Shown here: positions 13,909 through 19,453 of the stretch, one piece after another | Layout: every line of letters begins with the position of its first letter | How positions within the stretch are numbered: position 1 is the stretch's first letter | Origin: a virus | Virus record (IMG/VR): IMGVR_UViG_3300021956_000090 | Coordinates: 1 to 21,454 of that record | Direction: 5' to 3' (one strand) | Length of the DNA stretch: 21,454 nt | Program-made: the position numbers and the translations under genes | Notes under the pieces: model-generated | Seen by the model: only the letters and a program-made list of their open reading frames with translations | Told to the model about the DNA's origin: nothing | The model's database searches: none

Positions 13909-14312
13909 AATTTGTACGCAAAGAAGAGGCCCAAAAAAGCGGATCGTCCAAAATGGCCGAAGGCATTCAAACCGCTGAAATCATCAACGCCAAAGAGGCG
14001 ACCGCAAAAAGCGGAAACCCGCTCCTCATTTTGACGCTACGCAACTCGACGGGGTTTTGTGATACGCGCTTGGTGCTAATCGAAAAAGCCGCTTGGAAGA
14101 TCATCCAGGCGCTTGAAGCGGTGGGCAAAGTGATTGGGATCGGCGATGAATTTGAGGCAACGCCTGAGGACTTTATCGGCGAAACCGTCACGGTCGAAAT
14201 CAAAAATAACGAGAACGATTGGCCGGATGTGGTAAGATTTCTCCCGCGCACTCAAGCGGCGGGCAAAAAGGCCGCGTCGACCGCACTCGAAGCCGACGAA
14301 ATCCCATTCTAA
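13905..14312 (+). CDS. SSB-like ssDNA-binding protein
   Basis: 135 residues from the ATG at 13905 in an ATGA overlap. The middle is beta-rich (GIQTAEIINAKEATAKSGNP, LLILTLRN, then FIGETVTVEIKNNEN) as in an OB fold. The protein ends with E-A-D-E-I-P-F, the acidic tail with terminal Ile-Pro-Phe that SSB proteins use to recruit partners. Small phage proteins of the DUF669 type share this size and tail. Expected role: coat ssDNA and load recombination and replication enzymes. Immediate neighbours are the Fe-S nuclease upstream and the Dps-like and helicase genes downstream. Confidence 0.7.
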   Translation: MKFVRKEEAQKSGSSKMAEGIQTAEIINAKEATAKSGNPLLILTLRNSTGFCDTRLVLIEKAAWKIIQALEAVGKVIGIGDEFEATPEDFIGETVTVEIKNNENDWPDVVRFLPRTQAAGKKAASTALEADEIPF

Positions 14313-14313
14313 A

Positions 14314-14670
14314 ATGCAAATCACCGCACCCCTCCTACAGTTCCAAAGTCAGCTCAAAGTTTGGCACTGGATGACCAAATCATTCGCCCAGCACGACGCT
14401 TTTGGCGATGCATACGAAGCCTTGGCTGACTCAGTTGACGAGTTTGTTGAGACGTATTTCGGCCGCTACGGTCGCGAGCCGTTGGCCGGGATCGTGGTAA
14501 GCCTCAAAACCACGGTGGACGCCTCAACGGTGGCCGCAGTGGTCAATGAGTTCAAGGTGTACCTGGGCTCGATGACCGGCGAACTGCGCGAGGCGACCGA
14601 CCTGCTGAATATGCGGGACGGCATCCTTGGTGAGGTCGACCATCTGCTCTACCGCCTGAGCCTTAGCTAA
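14314..14670 (+). CDS. Dps/ferritin-like helical protein (DUF5856-like)
   Basis: 118 residues starting one base after the previous stop. All helical. The front half holds LKVWHWMTKSFAQHDAF then DSVDEFVE, which recalls the first two helices of Dps: W-H-W, His27, Asp42 and Glu46. The spacing His27-Asp42-Glu46 (15 and 4) equals that of the Dps ferroxidase ligands, with His18 as the probable partner of the first Dps His. Relatives in phages and large DNA viruses carry the DUF5856 name and have no known function. It may bind metal or protect DNA from oxidation. No basic DNA-binding tail is visible. Confidence 0.6.
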   Translation: MQITAPLLQFQSQLKVWHWMTKSFAQHDAFGDAYEALADSVDEFVETYFGRYGREPLAGIVVSLKTTVDASTVAAVVNEFKVYLGSMTGELREATDLLNMRDGILGEVDHLLYRLSLS

Positions 14671-14687
14671 TTTCCTGCGCAAGGAAA
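14671..14687. other. Small hairpin before helicase gene
   Basis: TTTCCT (14671-14676) and AGGAAA (14682-14687) pair around GCGCA, directly after the stop of the Dps-like gene. The 78-base gap up to 14748 is unusually long for this operon and holds no gene. The hairpin could shape helicase translation or mRNA processing; it has no T run. Confidence 0.3.
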
Positions 14688-14748
14688 GCCTCGCGACACC
14701 TGCGTGAAGTGGTGTGACGGCGTGGAGAGACACGCACAATTTCGAGAC

Positions 14749-16089
14749 ATGAACACAACATTGCCGACGGCGGAACCCGCCGAGCGGATGGTACTCTCTT
14801 GCCTGCTGCAAGACCCGTTTGACGCGCTGGGCATCATCTTGTCCAAGGGGCTTAAAGCCGAGGACATCCACACCGAGCGCGTGCGCGAGATTTACGGTGT
14901 CGCGATGGCTCAAATCAAAGAGGGCCGAGAGCCGGAAGCCGTTGCAATCATTAGCCAGGTCAAAGGGCTAAGTTTCCCTGACCTCACAGACATTTGGGGG
15001 CTCGCTCCGTCGCTCGGGCCGCTTGGAGACTGGATTGATTTGGTGTTGGATGCATCAAAGCGGCGGGCGCTCCTGATTGCTTTTAAAAACGCGCTGGAGG
15101 CCATTTCTACTGGCGCACCTACTGCGGATGTCCTCGCAACTGCGGGCGAGAAGATTGAGGCCATTAAAGCTGAGCAGGGACTCGGGATGGTGATCAACGC
15201 GCCTGTGGAGACGTTGCTTAATTACGAGACCACAAAAGACCCTAACGAAGTGCTCGGCAATCGGTGGCTTTGCAAAGGTGGCTCAATCGTCATCAACGCG
15301 CAATCGGGCGTGGGCAAGTCGAGTTTGACGATGCAGCTTGCCATCGGTTGGGCGTTGGCTGACAGGCCGGTGATCCTCGATCACATGACATTTGGAATCA
15401 AAGCCAATAGGTTTTTGAAGTCTCTCATCATTCAGGCCGAAAATGACATGGGTGACCAAGCCGAGGTGATGCAATCAGTCATCAAAATGGGCCAACGGAT
15501 TGGGCAAATCCGAGAGCAGGAGATCAAAGACCTGGCCGAACGCTTGCACATTTACCGCGACAACATCCACGCCGGGGCTGAGTTTTTGGCGACAGTCGAG
15601 GCGCTTATAATGCGCCACTCTCCTGATATTTGCTGGGTCGATCCGCTCATGTGCTACCTCGGCGATGACATTTCCGACCAAGCCGTCGTGACGCAATTTT
15701 GCAACGCACTCAACCGCATCAGCGCCAAGACCGGCGTGATTTTTGCATTGATCCATCATTTGCCAAAGCCGAAAGAAGGTGGCGCCCGCACAGATTCTGA
15801 CCTTGCTTACGCTGGATTTGGAAGCTCGGCTCTGACGAACTGGGCGCGAGAGGTGGCAACCTTGCAATGCGTCAAAGTTCAACCTGGCGATGCACCGACC
15901 TTCTCACTGACCATGACAAAGCGCCGAAATCGAGCTGGAATGAAGGTTTTGGGGACTCAGCAAGTAACGCCTCAAATTTACATTCGGCACGCGAGAACCC
16001 CGGGTGATGGCATGATTTGGATTCAATGCGACGAACCAAAGCTGGAAGATGACGACCTCCCAAAAACAAAAATGAGGCGCGCAAAATGA
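14749..16089 (+). CDS. DnaB-like replicative helicase
   Basis: 446 residues from the ATG at 14749. A GTG at 14704 would add 15 residues through a hairpin-rich leader and is less likely. Residues 8-75 (PAERMVLSCLLQDPF then HTERVREIYGVAMAQI) match the helical N-terminal domain of DnaB. The RecA-like domain has Walker A AQSGVGKSS (184-192) and Walker B ICWVDPL (294-300). The motif near 335-345 (IFALIHHLPKP) and the C-terminal basic residues fit RepA/AAA_25-type hexameric helicases. Predicted role: unwinding at the phage fork, 5' to 3'. The initiator-like gene with candidate iterons lies about 1 kb downstream in the same operon. Confidence 0.8.
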   Translation: MNTTLPTAEPAERMVLSCLLQDPFDALGIILSKGLKAEDIHTERVREIYGVAMAQIKEGREPEAVAIISQVKGLSFPDLTDIWGLAPSLGPLGDWIDLVLDASKRRALLIAFKNALEAISTGAPTADVLATAGEKIEAIKAEQGLGMVINAPVETLLNYETTKDPNEVLGNRWLCKGGSIVINAQSGVGKSSLTMQLAIGWALADRPVILDHMTFGIKANRFLKSLIIQAENDMGDQAEVMQSVIKMGQRIGQIREQEIKDLAERLHIYRDNIHAGAEFLATVEALIMRHSPDICWVDPLMCYLGDDISDQAVVTQFCNALNRISAKTGVIFALIHHLPKPKEGGARTDSDLAYAGFGSSALTNWAREVATLQCVKVQPGDAPTFSLTMTKRRNRAGMKVLGTQQVTPQIYIRHARTPGDGMIWIQCDEPKLEDDDLPKTKMRRAK

Positions 16090-16313
16090 CGATGGACGAA
16101 ATTTTTACGAAGACTCGACCCAAAGCCGAAGCGGCATTCTGGGCGGTTTTTAAAGCACATGGCTATGAGCCAAAAGATTTGCAGACTTCGCCCGAATGGG
16201 CGGATACGGAGCATTGGAGAGCCTCAAAGGAGGCGGCATTTAGAGCGTTAGATGCGAAAGCAACGGCGCTTTTTTGCTATTTCGAGATCGAAAATTGTAA
16301 GGAGAGAAAATGA
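16086..16313 (+). CDS. Hypothetical small acidic/aromatic protein
   Basis: 75 residues in an ATGA overlap with the helicase. Predominantly helical, rich in Ala, Glu and aromatics (AEAAFWAVFKAHGYE near 14-28, EHWRASKEAAFRALDAKATA near 42-61). No membrane segment, Cys pair or catalytic motif. I do not recognise a family. A perfect AAGGAGAG near 16301 inside the gene's end is the ribosome binding site for the following gene. It could be a helicase accessory or loader-like peptide, based on adjacency only. Confidence 0.6.
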   Translation: MTMDEIFTKTRPKAEAAFWAVFKAHGYEPKDLQTSPEWADTEHWRASKEAAFRALDAKATALFCYFEIENCKERK

Positions 16314-16882
16314 ACGGAAATACATTAACACAAAGGATCAACGCAGAATTAGACTCATTTGACATTCCGAAAGGTGCTGGGTGGGACACGGTTTCGAGGA
16401 TTCACGAGCTTGGAAATCGGCTAATTGATGCCCGTGATTTACACGAAAATTACAGGCAACTATTGCACGACGCCCGCATCGAAAACAGCGGCCAGGCGGC
16501 AGAGATCGAACGGCTTCAAAAACATACAATTCAAGCCATTGATGAGCGTGATAATGCTTGCAGCAATGCGAGGGAATTAACGGCGCAACGCGATGAAGCG
16601 CGTTTGGATGTCGAGAGAATGTGGGCGTTGAATGGGAGGTTGACGGAAGAAAATAGGGAATGTCGCGCCGAGGCGGCTCAGCTTAAAGACACAGTTGCGG
16701 CTTATGAGCAGGCAACCGTCAAGCAACAGTTGACAGTTCGCCCCGAGCCTTCACGGCTAGAGATTGCGGCGATGCTAATGCAATCGCTTTTGACGTTAAA
16801 AAATTACGGAGTAAACCCCGTTACGCTTGCCCTTGAAGGGGCCGACGCACTAATCGCAGCAGCAAAGGAGGTGGTGAAATGA
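16310..16882 (+). CDS. Coiled-coil protein
   Basis: 190 residues in a 4-base overlap and preceded by AAGGAGAG. From about residue 40 to 135 it is a continuous charged helix with heptad character (AEIERLQKHTIQAIDERDNA; LTAQRDEARLDVERMWALNG). A shorter helical C-terminal domain follows (SRLEIAAMLMQSLLTLKNYG, then ALEGADALIAAAKEVVK). The C-terminal part resembles small helical caps of phage accessory proteins. It probably forms a dimer rod. No function recognised. AAAGGAGGTGG near 16865 serves the next gene. Codon use here is somewhat more AT-rich than in the helicase. Confidence 0.65.
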   Translation: MNGNTLTQRINAELDSFDIPKGAGWDTVSRIHELGNRLIDARDLHENYRQLLHDARIENSGQAAEIERLQKHTIQAIDERDNACSNARELTAQRDEARLDVERMWALNGRLTEENRECRAEAAQLKDTVAAYEQATVKQQLTVRPEPSRLEIAAMLMQSLLTLKNYGVNPVTLALEGADALIAAAKEVVK

Positions 16883-17067
16883 ACACCCCAAAACCTAAAG
16901 TCCTCCTGACTGTCCTTGGCCCCCTCGACATTGCGCAAATGCTGCTTCTGGATCACATGTTCCCTGGCGCAGCAATTCGGCAAGCTTCATCCGTCATGGT
17001 CGACGGCGTGGCGCGAGCAGTTTTTGAGATTTTGGAAGAAGAAAAGGAGTGGCCGAAATTGCCATGA
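16879..17067 (+). CDS. Hypothetical small protein
   Basis: 62 residues, ATGA overlap with a strong AGGAGG ribosome binding site. After a Pro/Lys start there is a hydrophobic strand (KVLLTVLGPLDIAQMLLLDH, about 7-26), a beta-like segment (SSVMVDGVARAVFEIL) and an acidic end (EEEKEWPKLP). Not hydrophobic for long enough to be a clear membrane protein. No family recognised. The next gene, the initiator-like protein, overlaps by 4 bases with AAGGAG 15 to 20 bases before its ATG. Confidence 0.55.
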   Translation: MNTPKPKVLLTVLGPLDIAQMLLLDHMFPGAAIRQASSVMVDGVARAVFEILEEEKEWPKLP

Positions 17068-17657
17068 GAAAACAACGCCCAGGTCATTGGATCTGGATCG
17101 ACCACGACGCACACCGAGCCGCAGCCAAGCTTGGGTGCGTGCCGTTGGCCGTTTATTCGGCTTTGTGCCTACTCGAATCAGAGACACGCGGCGCCGAACA
17201 AAAGGCCCGTTTTAAGGCCACTCTGAACGAGATTGCCGAGGCGTCTGGGTGCTCGCTGGCGACCGTCAAACGCATGATTCCGGTGCTGGAAGAGGCTGGG
17301 TTGGTCGCGGTCAAAAACGGAACTGGGCTCTCGCAAAAGACGAATCGTTATACGCTGTTGATGGGCTCACACAGAGCCTCTCGAGAGGCTCACACTGAGC
17401 CCCTCGAAGGGCTCACACAGAGCCCATATAGGGCTCACAGTGAGCCTACACTAACTATACAGAGAACAGAGAGTAATAGCAGCGGCCCCCGACAGGGGGG
17501 GCCGCTGGCTATTACAGCGGAGACAGAGAACGCGGCAGATTCCGCCCCCCCTCTGGGGGAGGGGGCGGAAGCCGCGCCGGAGACAGAGGAGGAGCGAAAG
17601 AATCGCGAATTTTGGGAACGGCATCGCGAAATTGTCAGGCTGGCGGACGGGGAATGA
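17064..17657 (+). CDS. Winged-helix replication-initiator-like protein
   Basis: 197 residues from the ATG at 17064; a GTG at 17049 adds five residues and is closer to the AAGGAG. Residues 1-50 form a helical start (GHWIWIDHDAHRAAAKLGCV). Residues 51-98 are a winged helix: recognition helix SLATVKRMIPVLEEAGLV, then the wing to NRYTLLM. Residues 100-160 are a low-complexity Ser/Pro/Gly/Glu linker, and the end (EEERKNREFWERHREIVRLA) is a charged helix. This N-terminal DNA-binding domain, linker and C-terminal helix plan is that of lambda O-like and DnaD-like initiators. The linker DNA holds four palindromic iterons and two GC-rich hairpins, so the gene probably also contains the origin. It could instead be a transcription regulator. 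Confidence 0.7.
   Translation: MRKQRPGHWIWIDHDAHRAAAKLGCVPLAVYSALCLLESETRGAEQKARFKATLNEIAEASGCSLATVKRMIPVLEEAGLVAVKNGTGLSQKTNRYTLLMGSHRASREAHTEPLEGLTQSPYRAHSEPTLTIQRTESNSSGPRQGGPLAITAETENAADSAPPLGEGAEAAPETEEERKNREFWERHREIVRLADGE
17363..17446. repeat. Four palindromic iterons, candidate replication origin
   Basis: Four copies of GGCTCAC(A/-)...GAGCC lie at 17363-17378, 17387-17401, 17409-17425 and 17431-17446, with starts 22-24 bases apart (about two helical turns, same DNA face). Copies 2 and 4 are perfect palindromes (GGCTCA-CAC-TGAGCC and GGCTCA-CAG-TGAGCC). Copies 1 and 3 read GGCTCACACAGAGCC, with 5 bp arms. They lie inside the linker-coding part of the initiator-like gene. Immediately downstream, 17447-17480 has only 12 G/C in 34 bases. 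Confidence 0.65.
17473..17515. repeat. 18-bp inverted repeat beside iterons
   Basis: GTAATAGCAGCGGCCCCC (17473-17490) pairs with the complementary sequence at 17497-17515 with a single bulged G, leaving a 6-base loop. It is far longer than coding sequence would give by chance and contains a run of seven G (17495-17501). It could be a cruciform, a replication block or primer structure, or an mRNA hairpin. Confidence 0.7.
17540..17570. repeat. Second GC-rich inverted repeat
   Basis: TTCCGCCCCC (17540-17549) pairs perfectly with GGGGGCGGAA (17561-17570) around an 11-base loop, 24 bases after the first hairpin. It contains a run of seven C (17545-17551), a possible slippage site. Confidence 0.65.
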
Positions 17658-17717
17658 TTTTTTTTGAAAAAATTGCTAAAGCGCCGCGCTAAGTCTGCCT
17701 ATTAGGAAGGTAGCATG
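17658..17717 (+). promoter_or_regulatory. Two-copy upstream element, copy 2
   Basis: Eight T, G, six A, then TTGCTAAAGCG, 12 variable bases, TGCCTATTAGG, and AAGGTAGCATGAACA into the start at 17715. It begins immediately after the stop of the initiator-like gene and fills the whole gap. Boxes and spacing match copy 1 (10041-10100); only the 12-base centre and a few single bases differ. Probably the promoter for the accessory operon. Confidence 0.6.
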
Positions 17718-18059
17718 AACATCAACTATACCCTCCCATCCGGAAAAACCGCAGTCATCACCGTGGCATCCAAAAAAAACTGGAACGGCACCATCAGCGC
17801 ATTGGTGACAGCTACAGTTGAGGGCATCGGCGGGATGCCTCAGTCTGATTGGCGTAAGCCGGCAGGCCTGCCCGCCTGGGCGGTGTCAGCAATCGGCAAG
17901 CTGCCGTTGACGGCAGAGGTTGACGCTCAGGTTGCTGGCGCTGTTGCTGCTATTGAGGCCGCAAACGTCGATCACAACGCGACAGCAACCGCCCACGTTG
18001 CCGAGCTTGATGCCGTAAGCGCGCACAGTGCGATGATTGCCCGCCGGATGGCCTGCTAA
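17715..18059 (+). CDS. Hypothetical protein, first gene of accessory operon
   Basis: 114 residues, ATG preceded by AAGGTAG from the shared upstream element. The N-terminal 45 residues are beta-like (NYTLPSGKTAVITVASKKNW, then TISALVTATVEG). The middle has WRKPAGLPAW, and the C-terminal half is an Ala/Val-rich helix (EVDAQVAGAVAAIEAANVDH and onward). No family is recognised. Position right behind a strong-looking promoter element suggests high early expression. A stable GC-rich hairpin follows its stop, which may reduce read-through or protect the upstream mRNA. Confidence 0.65.
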   Translation: MNINYTLPSGKTAVITVASKKNWNGTISALVTATVEGIGGMPQSDWRKPAGLPAWAVSAIGKLPLTAEVDAQVAGAVAAIEAANVDHNATATAHVAELDAVSAHSAMIARRMAC

Positions 18060-18072
18060 ACGCACAAAAACA

Positions 18073-18100
18073 CCCCTAGCGCGCCCGATGCGCGCTGGGG
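18073..18100. other. Stable GC-rich hairpin between small genes
   Basis: CCCC-T-AGCGCGC (18073-18084) pairs with GCGCGCTGGGG (18090-18100), an 11 bp stem with one bulged T and loop CCGAT, 13 bases after a stop codon and 18 bases before the next ATG (18119). There is no T run, so classical termination is unlikely. It may act as an RNA-stabilising or attenuating structure or a protein-binding site. Confidence 0.55.
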
Positions 18101-18118
18101 AATGTGGATACACCAGAC

Positions 18119-18355
18119 ATGACTAAAACATTCGATAAACTCAAATCCAGCTCTCAACAAGCTTGGGATGCTTTTGTATCAGTTTCCAAAACTGAATACG
18201 CGTACGAAGCTTTTACGACTTGGCTTCAGCATTGGAATTTGGTCGCAAACTATGTGCAGCGTAGCAACCGTTGGACCGCTGCCGAAAAGCAGCACATTTT
18301 TGCGCCTCTCACAAAAGAAAAAGCAGACGCAATGTTTGCGCGCATGACAGCCTAA
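18119..18355 (+). CDS. Hypothetical small helical protein
   Basis: 78 residues from the ATG at 18119; an in-frame GTG at 18104 would begin directly against the hairpin. All helical and aromatic-rich (AWDAFVSVSKTEYAYEAFTT; WLQHWNLVANYVQRSNRW), with a charged C-terminus. No membrane segment or Cys pair. I do not recognise a family. It is followed one base after its stop (TAA-T-ATG) by the Tad2-like gene, so the two are likely co-translated, and it may be another anti-host factor. Confidence 0.6.
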   Translation: MTKTFDKLKSSSQQAWDAFVSVSKTEYAYEAFTTWLQHWNLVANYVQRSNRWTAAEKQHIFAPLTKEKADAMFARMTA

Positions 18356-18356
18356 T

Positions 18357-18563
18357 ATGAGCTTTAACGACGCATTAAGCCGCATCAAATCCGACGGCAC
18401 CGTTGGCATGCGGCGCCCGAGTTGGTCGGCAGGGCTGACAATCAAATTTAACGCCGCAGATCAGTGGCTTAACTGGTGCCAAGATGGCTACGAGGCATTT
18501 GGTCTTGTGACCCTTAGCGCCGCTGGCATTTTGGCAAATGATTGGGAGGTGGTGCCTGTATGA
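18357..18563 (+). CDS. tad2: Tad2-like (DUF2829) anti-Thoeris candidate
   Basis: 68 residues. The pattern F-N-D-A-L-S-R-I-K-S-D-G at the start, R-R-P-S-W near 19-23, and the ending ILANDWEVV match the DUF2829/Tad2 family. Members are about 65-90 residues and share an opening 'F..AL..LK.G', an R..W, and a terminal 'hhA.DWE.V'. Known Tad2 proteins sequester cyclic-nucleotide signals made by Thoeris defence. The middle part (KFNAADQWLNWCQDGYEAFG) is divergent. Located in a run of small accessory genes, the usual place for anti-defence genes. Many DUF2829 proteins are untested, so activity is inference; the gene symbol reflects family resemblance only. Confidence 0.6.
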   Translation: MSFNDALSRIKSDGTVGMRRPSWSAGLTIKFNAADQWLNWCQDGYEAFGLVTLSAAGILANDWEVVPV

Positions 18564-18910
18564 GGCAGGCAGCTCAACGCTCGATTGTGTACCAGGACGC
18601 AATGCCTGCAGACGAGGCGTTGCACGGGTATCGGCACAATGCCGGCGGCAAACTCATGCTGTCCGCACTGCGGGCATGGGAGAAGGCCCGTGGAATCAAC
18701 ACGAACCTAGTGCCGCGCCGCAGGCTGGCAACGCCGGCGCCGAAGCAGGAGCCGAAGGTGAAGGCACCAAAGAAAACGCGGGAGGAACTTCTGGCCCGCA
18801 AACGCGAACTGGCACGCAAACGCTGGGCCGAGATGGATCCATCCAAAAAACAGGCGGCTAAACAGAGAATTTGGGCATGGGCCCGAGCACAAAAACAGAA
18901 AATAGCATGA
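18560..18910 (+). CDS. Basic hypothetical protein
   Basis: 116 residues from the ATG at 18560, in an ATGA overlap. The first 50 residues are mixed (RSIVYQDAMPADEALHGYRH; GGKLMLSALRAWEKA). The rest is very basic and Ala/Lys/Arg-rich, with a long helix (TREELLARKRELARKRWAEM) and a second basic helix at the end (KQRIWAWARAQKQK). Nucleic-acid or ribosome binding is plausible from charge. No family recognised. It overlaps the next gene by 4 bases. Confidence 0.6.
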   Translation: MRQAAQRSIVYQDAMPADEALHGYRHNAGGKLMLSALRAWEKARGINTNLVPRRRLATPAPKQEPKVKAPKKTREELLARKRELARKRWAEMDPSKKQAAKQRIWAWARAQKQKIA

Positions 18911-19068
18911 CTAAACTAACCTACGCAGTGACATCAGACTGGATCCCCTACCGAGTCTGGATAATTCGAGCCGAATCCGAGATCGAAGCCCGGCAAGCCG
19001 TGGCGGCACAGCTACAGTGCCCGCTTGAACACCTAGACGCCGCATTAACAAAGGAGGTGTGCGCGTGA
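18907..19068 (+). CDS. Hypothetical 53-residue protein
   Basis: Starts in an ATGA overlap at 18907. One beta-hairpin-like segment (LTYAVTSDWIPYRVWIIRAE, about 3-22) is followed by a helix (SEIEARQAVAAQLQCPLEHL), a layout like small phage beta-alpha 'DUF' proteins. It ends in E-V-C-A, encoded by AGGAGG plus TGTGCGCG; those bases double as the ribosome binding site and leader of the next gene. No function recognised. Confidence 0.55.
   Translation: MTKLTYAVTSDWIPYRVWIIRAESEIEARQAVAAQLQCPLEHLDAALTKEVCA
19053..19068 (+). repeat. 16-bp direct repeat at gene junction, copy 1
   Basis: GGAGGTGTGCGCGTGA joins the stop of one gene to the GTG start of the next and contains the ribosome binding site. 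An identical 16-mer lies at 19268-19283 at the next gene junction. Confidence 0.8.
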
Positions 19069-19283
19069 GTGCCAAAAAAAAGATACGAGTATGCGTTTAT
19101 GACAGCCCTCATACAATTCGCAGAGAATGTTGGGAAAATGGAAAACTCATTTATTCCATTGATGCTTTTTTACTAGCGCAAAAGGGAGGGCCAGGGTTTC
19201 CGATCTTCTTTGGGGCAAATATAGGCTTATGGAAGACTGGTCAAATTGTAGGAGACCCAAAAGCAATGGAGGTGTGCGCGTGA
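19065..19283 (+). CDS. Hypothetical 72-residue protein between repeats
   Basis: GTG start at 19065 in a GTGA overlap, AGGAGG 7 bases upstream; GTG 19059 overlaps the ribosome binding site too closely. The N-terminus is basic (SAKKKIRVCVYDSPHTI), the middle beta-like and aromatic (LIYSIDAFLLAQKGGPGFPI, then FFGANIGLWKTG). Codon use is more AT-rich than in flanking genes. It is framed by two identical 16-bp junction sequences and ends M-E-V-C-A like its upstream neighbour ends E-V-C-A, so it looks like a movable cassette. No family recognised. Confidence 0.55.
   Translation: MSAKKKIRVCVYDSPHTIRRECWENGKLIYSIDAFLLAQKGGPGFPIFFGANIGLWKTGQIVGDPKAMEVCA
19268..19283 (+). repeat. 16-bp direct repeat at gene junction, copy 2
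   Basis: Exact copy of the junction at 19053-19068: ribosome binding site, codons for V-C-A, and the overlapping GTG start and TGA stop. Confidence 0.8.
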
Positions 19284-19453
19284 CCAAACAATCCCTAGTC
19301 GAGGAACTCGCCCGCGTCACTCAAGAGCGGGATGAGGCAAGATATGAACGCGATTCTTACCGCGCAAAATGCGATGCGGCGGAAGTCACAATCGAAAGTT
19401 TGCGATTGCAAATTCAGGATATTCTGGACATTGCAAGGAGGGCACTGAAATGA
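19280..19453 (+). CDS. Small coiled-coil protein
   Basis: 57 residues with GTG start at 19280 in a GTGA overlap and GGAGG 8 bases upstream. Almost the whole chain is one charged helix with heptads (SLVEELARVTQERDEARYER; DAAEVTIESLRLQIQDILDI). Such short phage coiled coils are common between accessory genes, and their N-terminal 'LVEELARVTQERDEAR' resembles the coiled coil of the 190-residue protein at 16310. No specific role known. The next gene overlaps by ATGA. Confidence 0.6.
   Translation: MTKQSLVEELARVTQERDEARYERDSYRAKCDAAEVTIESLRLQIQDILDIARRALK

Noticed and set aside
17363-17446. CRISPR array or transposon ends
   Set aside because: The repeats are only 15-17 bp palindromes with 6-9 base spacers, far too short for CRISPR, and no transposase or target duplication is present.
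17491-17501. G-quadruplex in the GC-rich part of the initiator-like gene
   Set aside because: Only one long G run is on this strand at that point; the inverted repeat explains the G/C runs without it.
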